Part shown: positions 1-7,426 of the stretch, in pieces | Layout of the letters: every line of letters begins with the position of its first letter | Position numbering within the stretch: the first letter of the stretch is position 1 | Source: a bacterium | Lineage (GTDB): Bacteria > Patescibacteriota > Andersenbacteria > UBA10190 | Direction: 5' to 3' | DNA length: 32,472 bases | Assembly: GCA_027624555.1 (NCBI GenBank) | Contig: JAQBWN010000007.1 | Coordinates: 1 to 32,472 of the forward strand | Position numbers and translations under genes: made by a program | The notes under the pieces: model-generated | What the model saw: only the letters and a program-made list of their open reading frames with translations | Told to the model about the DNA's origin: nothing | The model's database searches: none

Positions 1-535
1 TTTTTTGATTTCTTATATCTGCAAAAAGACTTCCTTTCAGTTCAGTTAAACCTTGCACCGAATAAATATAATCAAAATTATTGCGATCTTCTTCGACAAT
101 AAATCGACTAGTATCTAATTTTTCAACGACTACACTTGGAACAAGTTTCACTGTAGATAATAAACCCTTGATTTCTGCAAGCGCGAGAAGATGAGACATC
201 GTTTCATTCACTTCGTTTGTTCCAATGAAAGATAAAAATTGCTCATCTGAAATATAGTCGGAAAATTGTACAACCAGATTTTGGTTCAGATTCGACACTT
301 TCAGTTTTTTATCCGTATCCCAACTCCACAAGCTTGTAAAATTAAAATCAGAATACGGAACAAACTTCGAAGTGTGCTTTATAATTTCTTCCCTATCAGA
401 AAGCTCAAGAGGTTTAAATTCGGGGAATTGCGGGATGCCCTTTAAAGCCAACACTAAATCTTCCCTTAAAATATCACATGTATTTCTAGTGGTCTTTCTA
501 GGGGTTTTAACTATCATTGCGTGACGTGTATTCAT
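1..535 (-). CDS. DUF2156 / GNAT-like acyltransferase family protein, partial
   Basis: The gene is open from an ATG at 535 to the window edge (178 codons seen, 3' end missing). I recognise the DUF2156 pattern, which is related to the C-terminal domain of phosphatidylglycerol lysyltransferases and has a GNAT-like fold. The N-terminal part has an FKPLELSDREEI motif followed by NFTSLWSWD. The visible end reads YIYSVQGLTELKGS followed by LFADIRNQK, matching the family's 'Y.Y....L..LKG...+.KRN' segment. The family is thought to transfer aminoacyl or acyl groups, but the substrate of this member cannot be read from the sequence. Another ATG lies six codons downstream (517). The upstream TTGACA/TAAGAT promoter supports the longer start. 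The missing C-terminus holds most of the catalytic half. Confidence 0.7.
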   Translation of the reverse strand, partial: MNTRHAMIVKTPRKTTRNTCDILREDLVLALKGIPQFPEFKPLELSDREEIIKHTSKFVPYSDFNFTSLWSWDTDKKLKVSNLNQNLVVQFSDYISDEQFLSFIGTNEVNETMSHLLALAEIKGLLSTVKLVPSVVVEKLDTSRFIVEEDRNNFDYIYSVQGLTELKGSLFADIRNQK

Positions 536-561
536 CAATGGTACTTAAGAGTAAACCGTTC

Positions 562-590
562 ATCTTACACCGCAAATATATATTTGTCAA
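562..590 (-). promoter_or_regulatory. Sigma70-type promoter for the DUF2156 gene
   Basis: On the minus strand TTGACA (585-590) and TAAGAT (562-567) are separated by exactly 17 bp. Transcription would start near 555, leaving about 20 nt before the ATG at 535. I see no clear Shine-Dalgarno sequence in that short leader. Confidence 0.65.
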
Positions 591-925
591 ATGTTTATGA
601 CAGTTGGCATATTTATTCGCTATATGTCAGTAACAACCTATACCTTCTCGTCATAAATCCCCTCTATATTGTATAAAAAAGTCTATATAAACGGATTTTA
701 AGAAAGAGATTACTTGTAAAAATAATTGTCAATACTTTTTAACAATATGAATTAATTACTGAAAAATAACCATTCACGCACAATGATTAACGAAAGAATA
801 CTGCCTTTTACGCTAGTATAGTGGTCGGCAGGGACAAAGCACCACAACATCCATAGTTGTGGTTACTTGATAAACCCAAAATCTCTGATCCATAATAAGC
901 TCCTAAAATAGTGACTTCATCAGTT
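591..925. other. AT-rich intergenic region without a recognisable gene
   Basis: No convincing reading frame or RNA gene is visible. The one clear structure is a perfect 8-bp hairpin, ACCACAAC (841-848) against GTTGTGGT (856-863) with a 7-nt loop. No T-run follows on either strand, so it is not a typical terminator. Confidence 0.5.
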
Positions 926-955
926 AAAACAAAAGGCGAAGATCCAATCTCCGCC
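926..955 (-). terminator. Intrinsic terminator downstream of the SMR-like gene
   Basis: On the minus strand an imperfect stem (AGGCGGAGAT against ATCTTCGCCT, 934-955) has a three-base loop and is followed by TTTTGTTTT. It lies about 20 bp after the stop codon at 976 and fits a rho-independent terminator for that gene. Confidence 0.7.
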
Positions 956-975
956 TATTTTAGTTCAATTTTTAC

Positions 976-1308
976 TTACCCGGTGTGCATGAGCAACAAG
1001 GCAACTATTGCCAGGGCTACTCCAGTCCATTTTTGCACAGACATATGGTCATGGAAGACCAATGGCCCTGCGATAAGGGCAACGGCACAGTTCGCCAAGA
1101 GAAAAAGGATGACGCAATCTACGAGCATCCCCCGCTTGAGCATCATCGTAAACATTACGAGAGCGCCTATCCAACAGACGTATCCGCCAATGAGGTGGGT
1201 CGGCTTATGGCTAACTTTAGCCCAGTGGTTCAGGAGGACGTCTCCGGTTCCCCCGACCAAACCAGATAGTAACGCCAATGTATAGAGCACAATACGTGCC
1301 TTGTCCAT
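976..1308 (-). CDS. Small four-helix membrane protein of the DMT (SMR/EamA-like) superfamily
   Basis: A 110-aa protein made almost entirely of four hydrophobic segments (about residues 4-24, 38-58, 64-83 and 91-108). Size and topology match small multidrug resistance (SMR) or half-size EamA transporters, which work as dimers to export cations or metabolites through the cytoplasmic membrane. The SMR-type glutamate of helix 1 is not evident. The first helix instead has GLVGGTGDVLLNHW, with an acidic Asp a few residues later, so I do not assign a substrate. It has its own well-formed promoter (1352-1379) and an AGGAGA Shine-Dalgarno (1314-1319) 5 nt before the ATG. A terminator follows, so it is probably monocistronic. 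SMR versus EamA half-protein is unresolved. Confidence 0.7.
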   Translation of the reverse strand: MDKARIVLYTLALLSGLVGGTGDVLLNHWAKVSHKPTHLIGGYVCWIGALVMFTMMLKRGMLVDCVILFLLANCAVALIAGPLVFHDHMSVQKWTGVALAIVALLLMHTG

Positions 1309-1351
1309 TTAAATCTCCTGTAAAAATTACTCTGAAAGGAACACTTGCGCA

Positions 1352-1379
1352 AGTATACATAACGTGGTGTAAAAGTCAA
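1352..1379 (-). promoter_or_regulatory. Strong promoter for the SMR-like gene
   Basis: On the minus strand TTGACT (1374-1379), a 16-bp spacer and TATACT (1352-1357) form a near-consensus promoter. The transcript would begin near 1345 and carry a leader of about 37 nt with a canonical AGGAGA ribosome binding site. Confidence 0.7.
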
Positions 1380-1468
1380 GTTTTGCGAGGCGGATTAAAC
1401 TCCCAAACGCATAAACAAAAGATACCAAATGTGTTCGCGTTAACTAGCCTGTTCCCTATCAAGCCCAC

Positions 1469-1494
1469 ACCACGTTCTCACGAACGTGGTTTTT
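1469..1494 (+). terminator. Hairpin with T-run pointing in the + direction
   Basis: A perfect 9-bp stem ACCACGTTC (1469-1477) / GAACGTGGT (1482-1490) with a 4-nt loop is followed on the + strand by TTTTTC. It looks like a rho-independent terminator for + strand transcription, but no + strand gene precedes it. It sits just beyond the 3' end of the minus-strand remnant at 1496, where it would be a plain hairpin. Confidence 0.55.
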
Positions 1495-1495
1495 C

Positions 1496-1717
1496 TTACT
1501 CAGCTATTACAGATTTACCAGAATTTAAGAAAACAACGACGTCTTTCTTTGTAAACAGTGGCTTAATAAGATCCGTAAAAACCACCGCGGAAGATGGTTC
1601 GCATAGGGTAATATGTTGAAACTTTTTAAAGGTTTCCTTAACCTCCTGCTCACTCAACCGGTAAATTGGATGACCTTGCTTCTCATAAAATTCGAGCGCC
1701 TTTGCAGTCTTTTTCAC
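1496..1717 (-). pseudogene. Probable C-terminal remnant of a fold-type II PLP enzyme (threonine synthase-like)
   Basis: This 73-codon frame opens with GTG directly after an in-frame TGA and has no Shine-Dalgarno site. Its sequence resembles the last segment of threonine synthase and related fold-type II PLP enzymes: LSEQEVKETFKKF (residues 21-33) matches their 'S..E...A...' helix, LCEPSSAVVFTDLI (38-51) matches the 'EP.+A....' helix, and VVVFLNSGKS (60-69) matches the final 'VVVL.TG.G' strand and turn. The PLP-binding lysine and the whole N-terminal domain are absent, about four fifths of a normal protein. It overlaps the 3' end of the Nudix frame by 35 bp. I read it as a decayed fragment left by a deletion. 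The family assignment comes from memory of the motif pattern and is moderate; a short genuine protein is possible. Confidence 0.5.
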
Positions 1718-1949
1718 TCAGAAACGGAAAAAAATATGCCGGACGATCTGCTATCCACGTAGTTTTGATGTCCATTTCTTCTTCTATTTCTCGAGCCAAG
1801 CATTCTTGCGGAGCTTCTCCCCAATCCATTCCCCCACCAGGGAAATCCCACTTATTCGTCCCTTCATCTTTGGTAAGCAATATCTTTTTATTCTCATCAA
1901 AAACGAGCGCCTTGATACTTGTTCTGTAGAATGTGTTTGGTTGAAGCAC
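1683..1949 (-). CDS. Truncated Nudix hydrolase (88 aa)
   Basis: A Nudix-fold N-terminal two thirds. The Nudix box spans residues 39-61, with Glu45, Arg53-Glu54 and Glu57-Glu58 in place, but the usual Gly near its end is Asp60. Upstream are the typical KILLTKDEG and WDFPGG strands. Nudix enzymes hydrolyse nucleoside diphosphates linked to another moiety; the substrate here is unknown. The usual length is 130-160 aa, and this frame stops right after the FFPFL strand, so the C-terminal helix is missing. The start is GTG at 1949, 12 nt after the stop of the SpeD-like gene, with AGAGG about 9 nt upstream, suggesting co-transcription. With the PLP remnant that follows, this looks like a decayed locus rather than an intact gene. 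Confidence 0.6.
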   Translation of the reverse strand: MLQPNTFYRTSIKALVFDENKKILLTKDEGTNKWDFPGGGMDWGEAPQECLAREIEEEMDIKTTWIADRPAYFFPFLSEKDCKGARIL

Positions 1950-1961
1950 GCAGGCAATCCT

Positions 1962-2348
1962 CTATCTCTCAAGTACAGTTAGTTTTCCGTTTTGTGCGCC
2001 GAAGTATTTCTTTGCAAATTCAAATGTCTCTGGAGCATCAAAATCCTGGCAGCTAAATAAATCGATGTATGCCCTATTATTTACCTCGTCTAAATGAAGG
2101 GTAATGGTAGATGTTTCAATAAACTGCATAGCAGAATACCCTTCCAAATTTTCCTCTGGACTTCCAAAGCGCTCGATATGGCAAGGACCATGAGCTATCA
2201 TATTTACTTCTTTTATTAATTCTTCAACAAATTGCTTTAAGATTTCAGGACTTATAAGCCTTTCATGCTCGCACTCAATCAGATCCATATGGGCAGATTT
2301 GCCCCAGTGGTCTTCAAATGTAAATGACGCATTGTTCACATTACACAC
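1962..2348 (-). CDS. S-adenosylmethionine decarboxylase (SpeD)-like pyruvoyl enzyme homologue
   Basis: A 128-aa protein of the bacterial/archaeal SpeD fold. Classical SpeD cleaves itself at a Glu-Ser bond to make a pyruvoyl cofactor and decarboxylates AdoMet for spermidine synthesis. Here Ser80, His85 and Cys100 have the same spacing (5 and 15) as the Ser63/His68/Cys83 triad I recall for Thermotoga SpeD, within IETSTITLH and YIDLFSC. The residue before the Ser is Thr79, not Glu, and the ESH signature is absent. A divergent branch with a different substrate is therefore plausible; SpeD homologues acting as arginine or ornithine decarboxylases have been reported from CPR bacteria and phages. 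It heads a possible operon with the Nudix frame and is divergent from the ABC exporter. Confident in the family, unsure of the substrate. Confidence 0.75.
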   Translation of the reverse strand: MCNVNNASFTFEDHWGKSAHMDLIECEHERLISPEILKQFVEELIKEVNMIAHGPCHIERFGSPEENLEGYSAMQFIETSTITLHLDEVNNRAYIDLFSCQDFDAPETFEFAKKYFGAQNGKLTVLER

Positions 2349-2387
2349 AATACACTAAAAGGATTCGCAAAAACAACCGAAATACCC

Positions 2388-2393
2388 TATACT
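2388..2393 (+). promoter_or_regulatory. -10 box (TATACT) of the ABC exporter, probably leaderless
   Basis: TATACT ends 8 nt before the ATG at 2402, so transcription should begin at or within 1-2 nt of the start codon. No convincing -35 box or Shine-Dalgarno site is present. The same arrangement recurs at other genes in the window. Confidence 0.5.
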
Positions 2394-2401
2394 ACACGCC
2401 T

Positions 2402-4159
2402 ATGTCGACCATCTCCTCTGTATACAAGGCATTTAAACCAAGCATTGCAAAGCATTGGGGTCTTTTGGTTGTGTCAGTATGCTTTATGATAGGTGCAGTT
2501 CTCCTGGGTGCACAACTTCCCTTTAAGACCAGATTGCTTATCAATGAGTTCACAAGCGCATTGCCAGATGTATCGCGTATGTGGGAAATTTTCCAAGCTC
2601 TTATTTTCATATATATAGGCATAAACGTCTGTTACCGAATATTCGACATCTCAATAACTGTCTTTCAAGCAAGAGTCATGAGAGATCTCACTAAGAGAAG
2701 CTTTACGGTACTGCAACAGCAATCGATTCGTTTTTTTGAAAATTCGTTTACTGGCTCACTTATAACAAGTGCAAAACGGTTTGCAAATGCGTTTGATAAT
2801 ATGAGCGATGTGTTTTTCTACCAATTTATTAAAACATCCGTTTTGTTTACTGTGGTGTTCACTGTAATTGTTCAAGAAAAAAGCTTATTGGCATTTCTCC
2901 TTCTTGGCTGGCTCGCCGTATACGGTTTTCTTATTGCGTGGGGTATGCGCCTCCAACTCCCTCTTTATAACGCAAGTGCTGATATGGATTCTGAAGTAGG
3001 TGCAGTGCTTGCAGACTCAATCTCTAACCACATGACAGTGAAATCGTTTGGTCAAGAAACGAATGAAGAACTCAGGTTTTTTGGAGTTACTGAAAAAAGC
3101 TACGCTACTCGATTACATGCGTGGTTTGTAAGCAATGCATTTTTTGCAGGGCAAGGAATACTCATGGCGGTTGCAGAACTTGGACTGATTTGGTACCTCA
3201 TCACAGGGTGGCAAAAAGGCACGGTAACTGCAGGAGATTTTGTGTTTTTCCAGGCATATATTCTTTGGATTATCGAGCAGATATGGAATTTGGGCCCAAT
3301 GACCCAACGCTTTTTTATGTATGCATCTAATGCAAAAGAAATGGCTGATGTATATGGCTTATCTCCCGACGTGCAAGATGAACACGAAGCCAAACCATTG
3401 GAAATAGAAAAGGGCGAAGTTGTTTTTGATAACGCGTCGTTTAGCTACATAGACAAAAAGCACACTATACGTCATACAATTCACGATATAACGCTTACGA
3501 TTCCTGCAGGGCAGTCTATTGGTTTTGTGGGGAGAAGCGGAGCCGGAAAGAGTACAATCGTAAAACTATTGCTCCGTTTTTATGATTTAAAAAGCGGGAC
3601 TATTAGCATAGATGGGCAAGATATAGCAACAACTACCCAAGAAAGTTTACGTCAGCAAGTAGCAGTTGTGCCCCAAGATCCTCAAATGTTTCATTCAACC
3701 ATTCGACACAATATTGCGTTTGCTCGCCCCGATGCATCTGAAATAGAGATTATACAAGCAGCAAAACAAGCATACGCTTGGGATTTTATTCAAGAACTCC
3801 CCAGTGGACTCAACGCGGTAGTTGGAGAACGCGGAATAAAGTTATCTGGTGGACAGCGTCAGAGGATCGCAATAGCCCGAGCAATACTTGCGGACCCTAA
3901 AATATTAGTTCTAGACGAAGCAACAAGCGCATTAGATAGCGCAACGGAAAAAATTATTCAAAAAGCGACTAAAAATCTTTTAGCAAATCGCACGTCCATA
4001 GTCATCGCTCACCGATTAAGCACTATCATGCAATTAGATAGAATTGTGGTGATTCAAAGTGGTGAGATTATTGAAGATGGCAACCATGCGCAGCTTCTTG
4101 AGAACAAGGGAGAATACGCCGACCTGTGGGCTCACCAAAGCGGCGGATACTTGAAGTAA
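2402..4159 (+). CDS. ABC exporter, fused permease and ATPase (MsbA/lipid-exporter-like half transporter)
   Basis: A 585-aa half transporter. The N-terminal ~310 residues form the six-helix exporter membrane domain and the C-terminal ~240 the nucleotide-binding domain. Visible motifs in order (approximate residues): Walker A GRSGAGKST (~376), Q-loop PQDPQMF (~423), ABC signature LSGGQRQR (~480), Walker B ILVLDEATSALD (~500) and H-loop IAHRLST (~535). Such proteins dimerise and use ATP to move lipids, drugs or peptides outward; the cargo is not predictable. The frame is open 26 codons further upstream, but I chose ATG 2402 because the earlier start would overlap the divergent SpeD-like gene and a TATACT box sits at 2388. 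It is the only + strand gene in the first 10 kb. Confidence 0.93.
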   Translation: MSTISSVYKAFKPSIAKHWGLLVVSVCFMIGAVLLGAQLPFKTRLLINEFTSALPDVSRMWEIFQALIFIYIGINVCYRIFDISITVFQARVMRDLTKRSFTVLQQQSIRFFENSFTGSLITSAKRFANAFDNMSDVFFYQFIKTSVLFTVVFTVIVQEKSLLAFLLLGWLAVYGFLIAWGMRLQLPLYNASADMDSEVGAVLADSISNHMTVKSFGQETNEELRFFGVTEKSYATRLHAWFVSNAFFAGQGILMAVAELGLIWYLITGWQKGTVTAGDFVFFQAYILWIIEQIWNLGPMTQRFFMYASNAKEMADVYGLSPDVQDEHEAKPLEIEKGEVVFDNASFSYIDKKHTIRHTIHDITLTIPAGQSIGFVGRSGAGKSTIVKLLLRFYDLKSGTISIDGQDIATTTQESLRQQVAVVPQDPQMFHSTIRHNIAFARPDASEIEIIQAAKQAYAWDFIQELPSGLNAVVGERGIKLSGGQRQRIAIARAILADPKILVLDEATSALDSATEKIIQKATKNLLANRTSIVIAHRLSTIMQLDRIVVIQSGEIIEDGNHAQLLENKGEYADLWAHQSGGYLK

Positions 4160-4182
4160 CCGTATTTGCATGAATTTGGATA

Positions 4183-4983
4183 CTAAAGCGCTTGAAACTC
4201 GATTGTTTCGCCTATAAAATCAGTGCTTTTTTGGGATACTTCTTGGGGATGACCTGTTGTGAGATATGTCCGCTTCCCTGTTTTCTCTAACTGAGAGTCG
4301 ATTTCGGGGTGCCGCCTGAGATAATCCCTTAAACTTTCAGCAACGATACTTGGTTGGTGATACAGCGCAGTACCCGCAGGTAGTGCTTGGGCTATACTAT
4401 CGGCAATCAATTCATAATGCGTACATGCGAGAAGTACGGCGTCAACAGCTCCTCTATCTACCAGCCCTTGAACACACGTACTCACCTCTTGAACAACTTG
4501 CGTGTTCTTTGATCCGAGTAATTCCACTATCCCCGCAAGACCGCTGCATGCATGTTCGATAACGGTAATATTCGGATTTCTTTTTTGAATTTCATGCTGA
4601 TATGCATGAGATTCTACGGTTCGGTTCGTTCCGAGTATTCCAACGTTCATTTGAAAAGTTGTAGAAGTTATTTGCTCAATCGTTGGCACCACTATGCCAA
4701 GCAGTTTATTATCAGGCCATGTAGTTGGCAGCCACTTTTGTTGTAATTCTCGCAATGACACAGCAGACGCAGTATTGCAGCCCAGAACAACGAGAACACA
4801 GCCTCGCCGAAACAACTCGCCAACCCCCTGCTTTGTATATTCCGTAATTTCTTCCGGCGTTTTATTACCGTATGGAGCACGGGCGTTGTCTCCGAGATAT
4901 GCAAAAGAATATTCTGGAAATGCTTGAGTGAGTTTCCGAAATATCGTCAGCCCACCATACCCAGAATCAAATACACCGATCAT
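4183..4983 (-). CDS. murI: Glutamate racemase
   Basis: 266 aa, normal length. MurI interconverts L- and D-glutamate in the cytoplasm to supply D-Glu for peptidoglycan. Both catalytic cysteines are present, Cys69 in LGCNTAS and Cys187 in LLACTHY, as is the N-terminal FDSGYGG loop with Asp6 and Ser7. It is the last gene of the long minus-strand run and overlaps rmlB by 4 bp (ATGA), which suggests translational coupling. No strong terminator is visible in the 23 bp between its stop and the convergent ABC gene. It supports a cell that makes its own peptidoglycan. Confidence 0.95.
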   Translation of the reverse strand: MIGVFDSGYGGLTIFRKLTQAFPEYSFAYLGDNARAPYGNKTPEEITEYTKQGVGELFRRGCVLVVLGCNTASAVSLRELQQKWLPTTWPDNKLLGIVVPTIEQITSTTFQMNVGILGTNRTVESHAYQHEIQKRNPNITVIEHACSGLAGIVELLGSKNTQVVQEVSTCVQGLVDRGAVDAVLLACTHYELIADSIAQALPAGTALYHQPSIVAESLRDYLRRHPEIDSQLEKTGKRTYLTTGHPQEVSQKSTDFIGETIEFQAL

Positions 4984-5975
4984 TTCGATGCGTAAAATTG
5001 CTCTGCCTGTGTTTTAAGTGGTCTCCACCACGCTTCATTCGCCTTGTACCAAGTAACTGTTTCTTTCAGCCAGTCCTGGAAATGATGTTCTGGTTCCCAA
5101 CCTAAGTCTTGATGAATTTTCGTCCAATCAACAGCATATCGCCTATCATGCCCAGGGCGGTCAACTACAAATTCAATCCTATCCTCCCCTACACCCATAT
5201 AATCAAGAATTAATTTTGCTACTTCTAGGTTATTAATATCTTCGGACATACCACCAACTACGTATGTATCCCCTACATTGCCCTTCTGTAAAATACTATC
5301 TATCGCACGACAATGATCTTTCACGAAAAGCCAATCCCTTACATACAATCCATCTCCGTATACTTTGATACTTTCACCATCCATAATATTCGTAATCATA
5401 CGAGGAATAAATTTTTCTGGGTGTTGGTATGGACCGAAATTATTCGAGCAGTTGGTAATTGTGACAGGCACTTGAAATGTATCAGAATATGCTCGTACAA
5501 GGTGATCAGAGCCCGCTTTAGACGCTGAGTAGGGGCTGCGAGGGGCATAGGGAGTCCGTTCTGTAAATTTAGCCGTATCACCTAAAGACAATGATCCGAA
5601 CACTTCATCCGTAGAAACATGGTGAAAATGCTTCTTGTGCTTCCGCACAGCTTCCAGAAGTGTGAATGTGCCTTTAATATTCGTTTCTATAAATGCTTCT
5701 GGACCGAGAATAGAACGATCAACGTGAGATTCTGCTGCAAAATGCACTACTTTGTCAGACTTCTCGACGAGAGTATCTACCAGGGCTGCGTCTAAAATAT
5801 TGCCATGAACAAACGTATAGTTTGGGTTGCTCTCGATATCTTTCAAGTTCTCGAGATTACCGGCATACGTTAGCGCATCAAGGTTTGTGATATAGTCTTC
5901 TGGATATTTTTCGAGCCAATACCGAATAAAATTAGAGCCAATAAACCCTGCGCCCCCTGTTACAAGTATGTTCAT
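4980..5975 (-). CDS. rfbB: dTDP-glucose 4,6-dehydratase
   Basis: 331 aa, typical length for RmlB/RfbB. It converts dTDP-glucose to dTDP-4-keto-6-deoxyglucose, the second step toward dTDP-rhamnose and other deoxysugars of surface glycans. The Rossmann NAD-binding motif GGAGFIG is at residues 7-13. The catalytic Thr122-Asp123-Glu124 lies in STDEVFG, and the SDR Tyr149-x3-Lys153 in YSASK. The C-terminal GRDRRYAVD-like sugar-binding motif appears here as GHDRRYAVD. It sits between metG (20 bp upstream) and murI (4-bp overlap). The RmlA, RmlC and RmlD partners are not in this window, so the pathway must be completed elsewhere or the product used differently. Confidence 0.93.
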   Translation of the reverse strand: MNILVTGGAGFIGSNFIRYWLEKYPEDYITNLDALTYAGNLENLKDIESNPNYTFVHGNILDAALVDTLVEKSDKVVHFAAESHVDRSILGPEAFIETNIKGTFTLLEAVRKHKKHFHHVSTDEVFGSLSLGDTAKFTERTPYAPRSPYSASKAGSDHLVRAYSDTFQVPVTITNCSNNFGPYQHPEKFIPRMITNIMDGESIKVYGDGLYVRDWLFVKDHCRAIDSILQKGNVGDTYVVGGMSEDINNLEVAKLILDYMGVGEDRIEFVVDRPGHDRRYAVDWTKIHQDLGWEPEHHFQDWLKETVTWYKANEAWWRPLKTQAEQFYASK

Positions 5976-5995
5976 AGGAATAACGATACGCGAAG

Positions 5996-7408
5996 TTAGT
6001 CTTTTCGCGCAAATAATGGCTCTGCGGGTTTTTTAATAGGACTTGCAGAAAGTAATCCCTGAATCGATTCGGCAGTTTCTGGCAACAAAGCCTCAAGTTC
6101 ATGCGAAATATTCGCAATACCAGCCAGTACGCTCTGTAACACTGTTTCTAACTCGTCGCTCTTCCCCGCCTTCGCTAATTCCCAAGGCTTTTTTTCATCA
6201 ATCACACCATCCAGTCGAGCAATTTCGTGCCAAATATCTGTGAGCGCTTTATCGAAGGCAAGATGTTCAATATGAGACGAAACATCTAGGCTCTGTCCTT
6301 TTACAAACGCGATATTTGGACAATTTTTTTCTACCAACGTAAGCGTCCTAGATACCAAGTTCCCTATCCCATTTGCGAGTTCGCTGTTAAACCTTTCTTT
6401 AAGACGAACAACGGAAAAATCACCGTCATTTCCAAATGGAATTTCACGTAATAAATAATACCGAATGGCGTCCAGCGGATAATCTTTTAGTAAATCCCTC
6501 GGATCGATTGCATCGCCTAAGCTCTTTGATATTTTTTCTCCGTTGATAGTAAAGAATCCATGAGCAAATATGGTGTTCGGAAGTGGAAGCTCGGCAGACA
6601 TAAGCATTGCAGGCCAAATAGCGCAGTGAAATTTAATAATATCCTTACCAATCAAATGCAAATCTGCAGGCCACATCTTTTCATAGCCTTGGCTTGGGTA
6701 CCCTGTCACCGTCAAATAGTTAATCAATGCATCAAACCATACATACACTGCGTGAGAATCGTCTTGCGGAAAGCGTATCCCCCATTTGCCTGCTTGGCGA
6801 GAGATAGAAATATCTTGCATTTCATCTGTTATATACGAAAGCATTTTATTTCTAGCCGATTCTGGCCGAACAGCGTCGGGACTGTTTTTATACCAAGCAA
6901 GAAGAGCGTCGCGATACTTCGTCAGCTTAAAAAAATAGTTCTTTTCTTGAATCACTTTGGGCTCCGTTTTATGAATTGTACATTTCCCCTCACTCAAGTC
7001 TTTTTCCGCAATAAACTCTTCGCAACCTACGCAATAATAGCCCTGGTAATCACCTAAGTAGATATCGCCCCTTGCTTGCATTGCATCTACCATGGCATGC
7101 ACTGCTGTTTCGTGTTCCTTGGAAGTAGTTCGAATAAACGTATCGTATGTTATCTGTATACCGTCGAAAGATTCTTTCCACACTTGCGCCATCTGGTCTA
7201 CGTATTTTTGGATAGGGATACCTGCTTTTTCTGCAGCTTCTACGTTTTTCTGCGAATTTTCATCAACCCCAGTGGAAAGAAGTACTTCGCTTCCCTGATT
7301 TCTGTAATGCCGAGCCATAACGTCCGCGGCCACGGCAGTATACATGTGCCCAACGTGCGGTCTCGCATTTACGTAATAAATTGGCGTAGTAATAAAGTAT
7401 TTTGCCAT
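5996..7408 (-). CDS. metG: Methionyl-tRNA synthetase
   Basis: 470 aa class I aminoacyl-tRNA synthetase that charges tRNA-Met. The HIGH-type motif is HVGH (residues 18-21) after YYVNARP. The KMSKS loop is KISKS near residue 295. A metal-binding knuckle is retained in part as CVGCEEF followed by CTIH (~125-147). The protein ends after the anticodon-binding helical domain, so the C-terminal dimerisation/tRNA-binding extension of larger MetRS forms is absent, which is common in compact genomes. It follows the methyltransferase gene by 18 bp but also has a TATAGT box 10 nt upstream of its ATG, so it may be transcribed both from the valS run and separately. Confidence 0.95.
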   Translation of the reverse strand: MAKYFITTPIYYVNARPHVGHMYTAVAADVMARHYRNQGSEVLLSTGVDENSQKNVEAAEKAGIPIQKYVDQMAQVWKESFDGIQITYDTFIRTTSKEHETAVHAMVDAMQARGDIYLGDYQGYYCVGCEEFIAEKDLSEGKCTIHKTEPKVIQEKNYFFKLTKYRDALLAWYKNSPDAVRPESARNKMLSYITDEMQDISISRQAGKWGIRFPQDDSHAVYVWFDALINYLTVTGYPSQGYEKMWPADLHLIGKDIIKFHCAIWPAMLMSAELPLPNTIFAHGFFTINGEKISKSLGDAIDPRDLLKDYPLDAIRYYLLREIPFGNDGDFSVVRLKERFNSELANGIGNLVSRTLTLVEKNCPNIAFVKGQSLDVSSHIEHLAFDKALTDIWHEIARLDGVIDEKKPWELAKAGKSDELETVLQSVLAGIANISHELEALLPETAESIQGLLSASPIKKPAEPLFARKD

Positions 7409-7418
7409 AATGAAAGTA

Positions 7419-7424
7419 ACTATA
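7419..7424 (-). promoter_or_regulatory. Possible -10 box (TATAGT) close to metG
   Basis: TATAGT on the minus strand lies 10 nt before the metG ATG at 7408. It would give a leader of only about 3 nt. No good -35 is visible, so this is tentative. Confidence 0.35.
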
Positions 7425-7426
7425 GG

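Noticed and set aside
1683-1717. Programmed frameshift joining Nudix and the downstream frame
   Set aside because: No convincing slippery site or stimulator is present, and the downstream part resembles a different enzyme family rather than the Nudix C-terminus.
2324-2401. Earlier start for the ABC exporter at 2324
   Set aside because: It would overlap the divergent SpeD-like gene and run through the TATACT box; family-like sequence begins at 2402.
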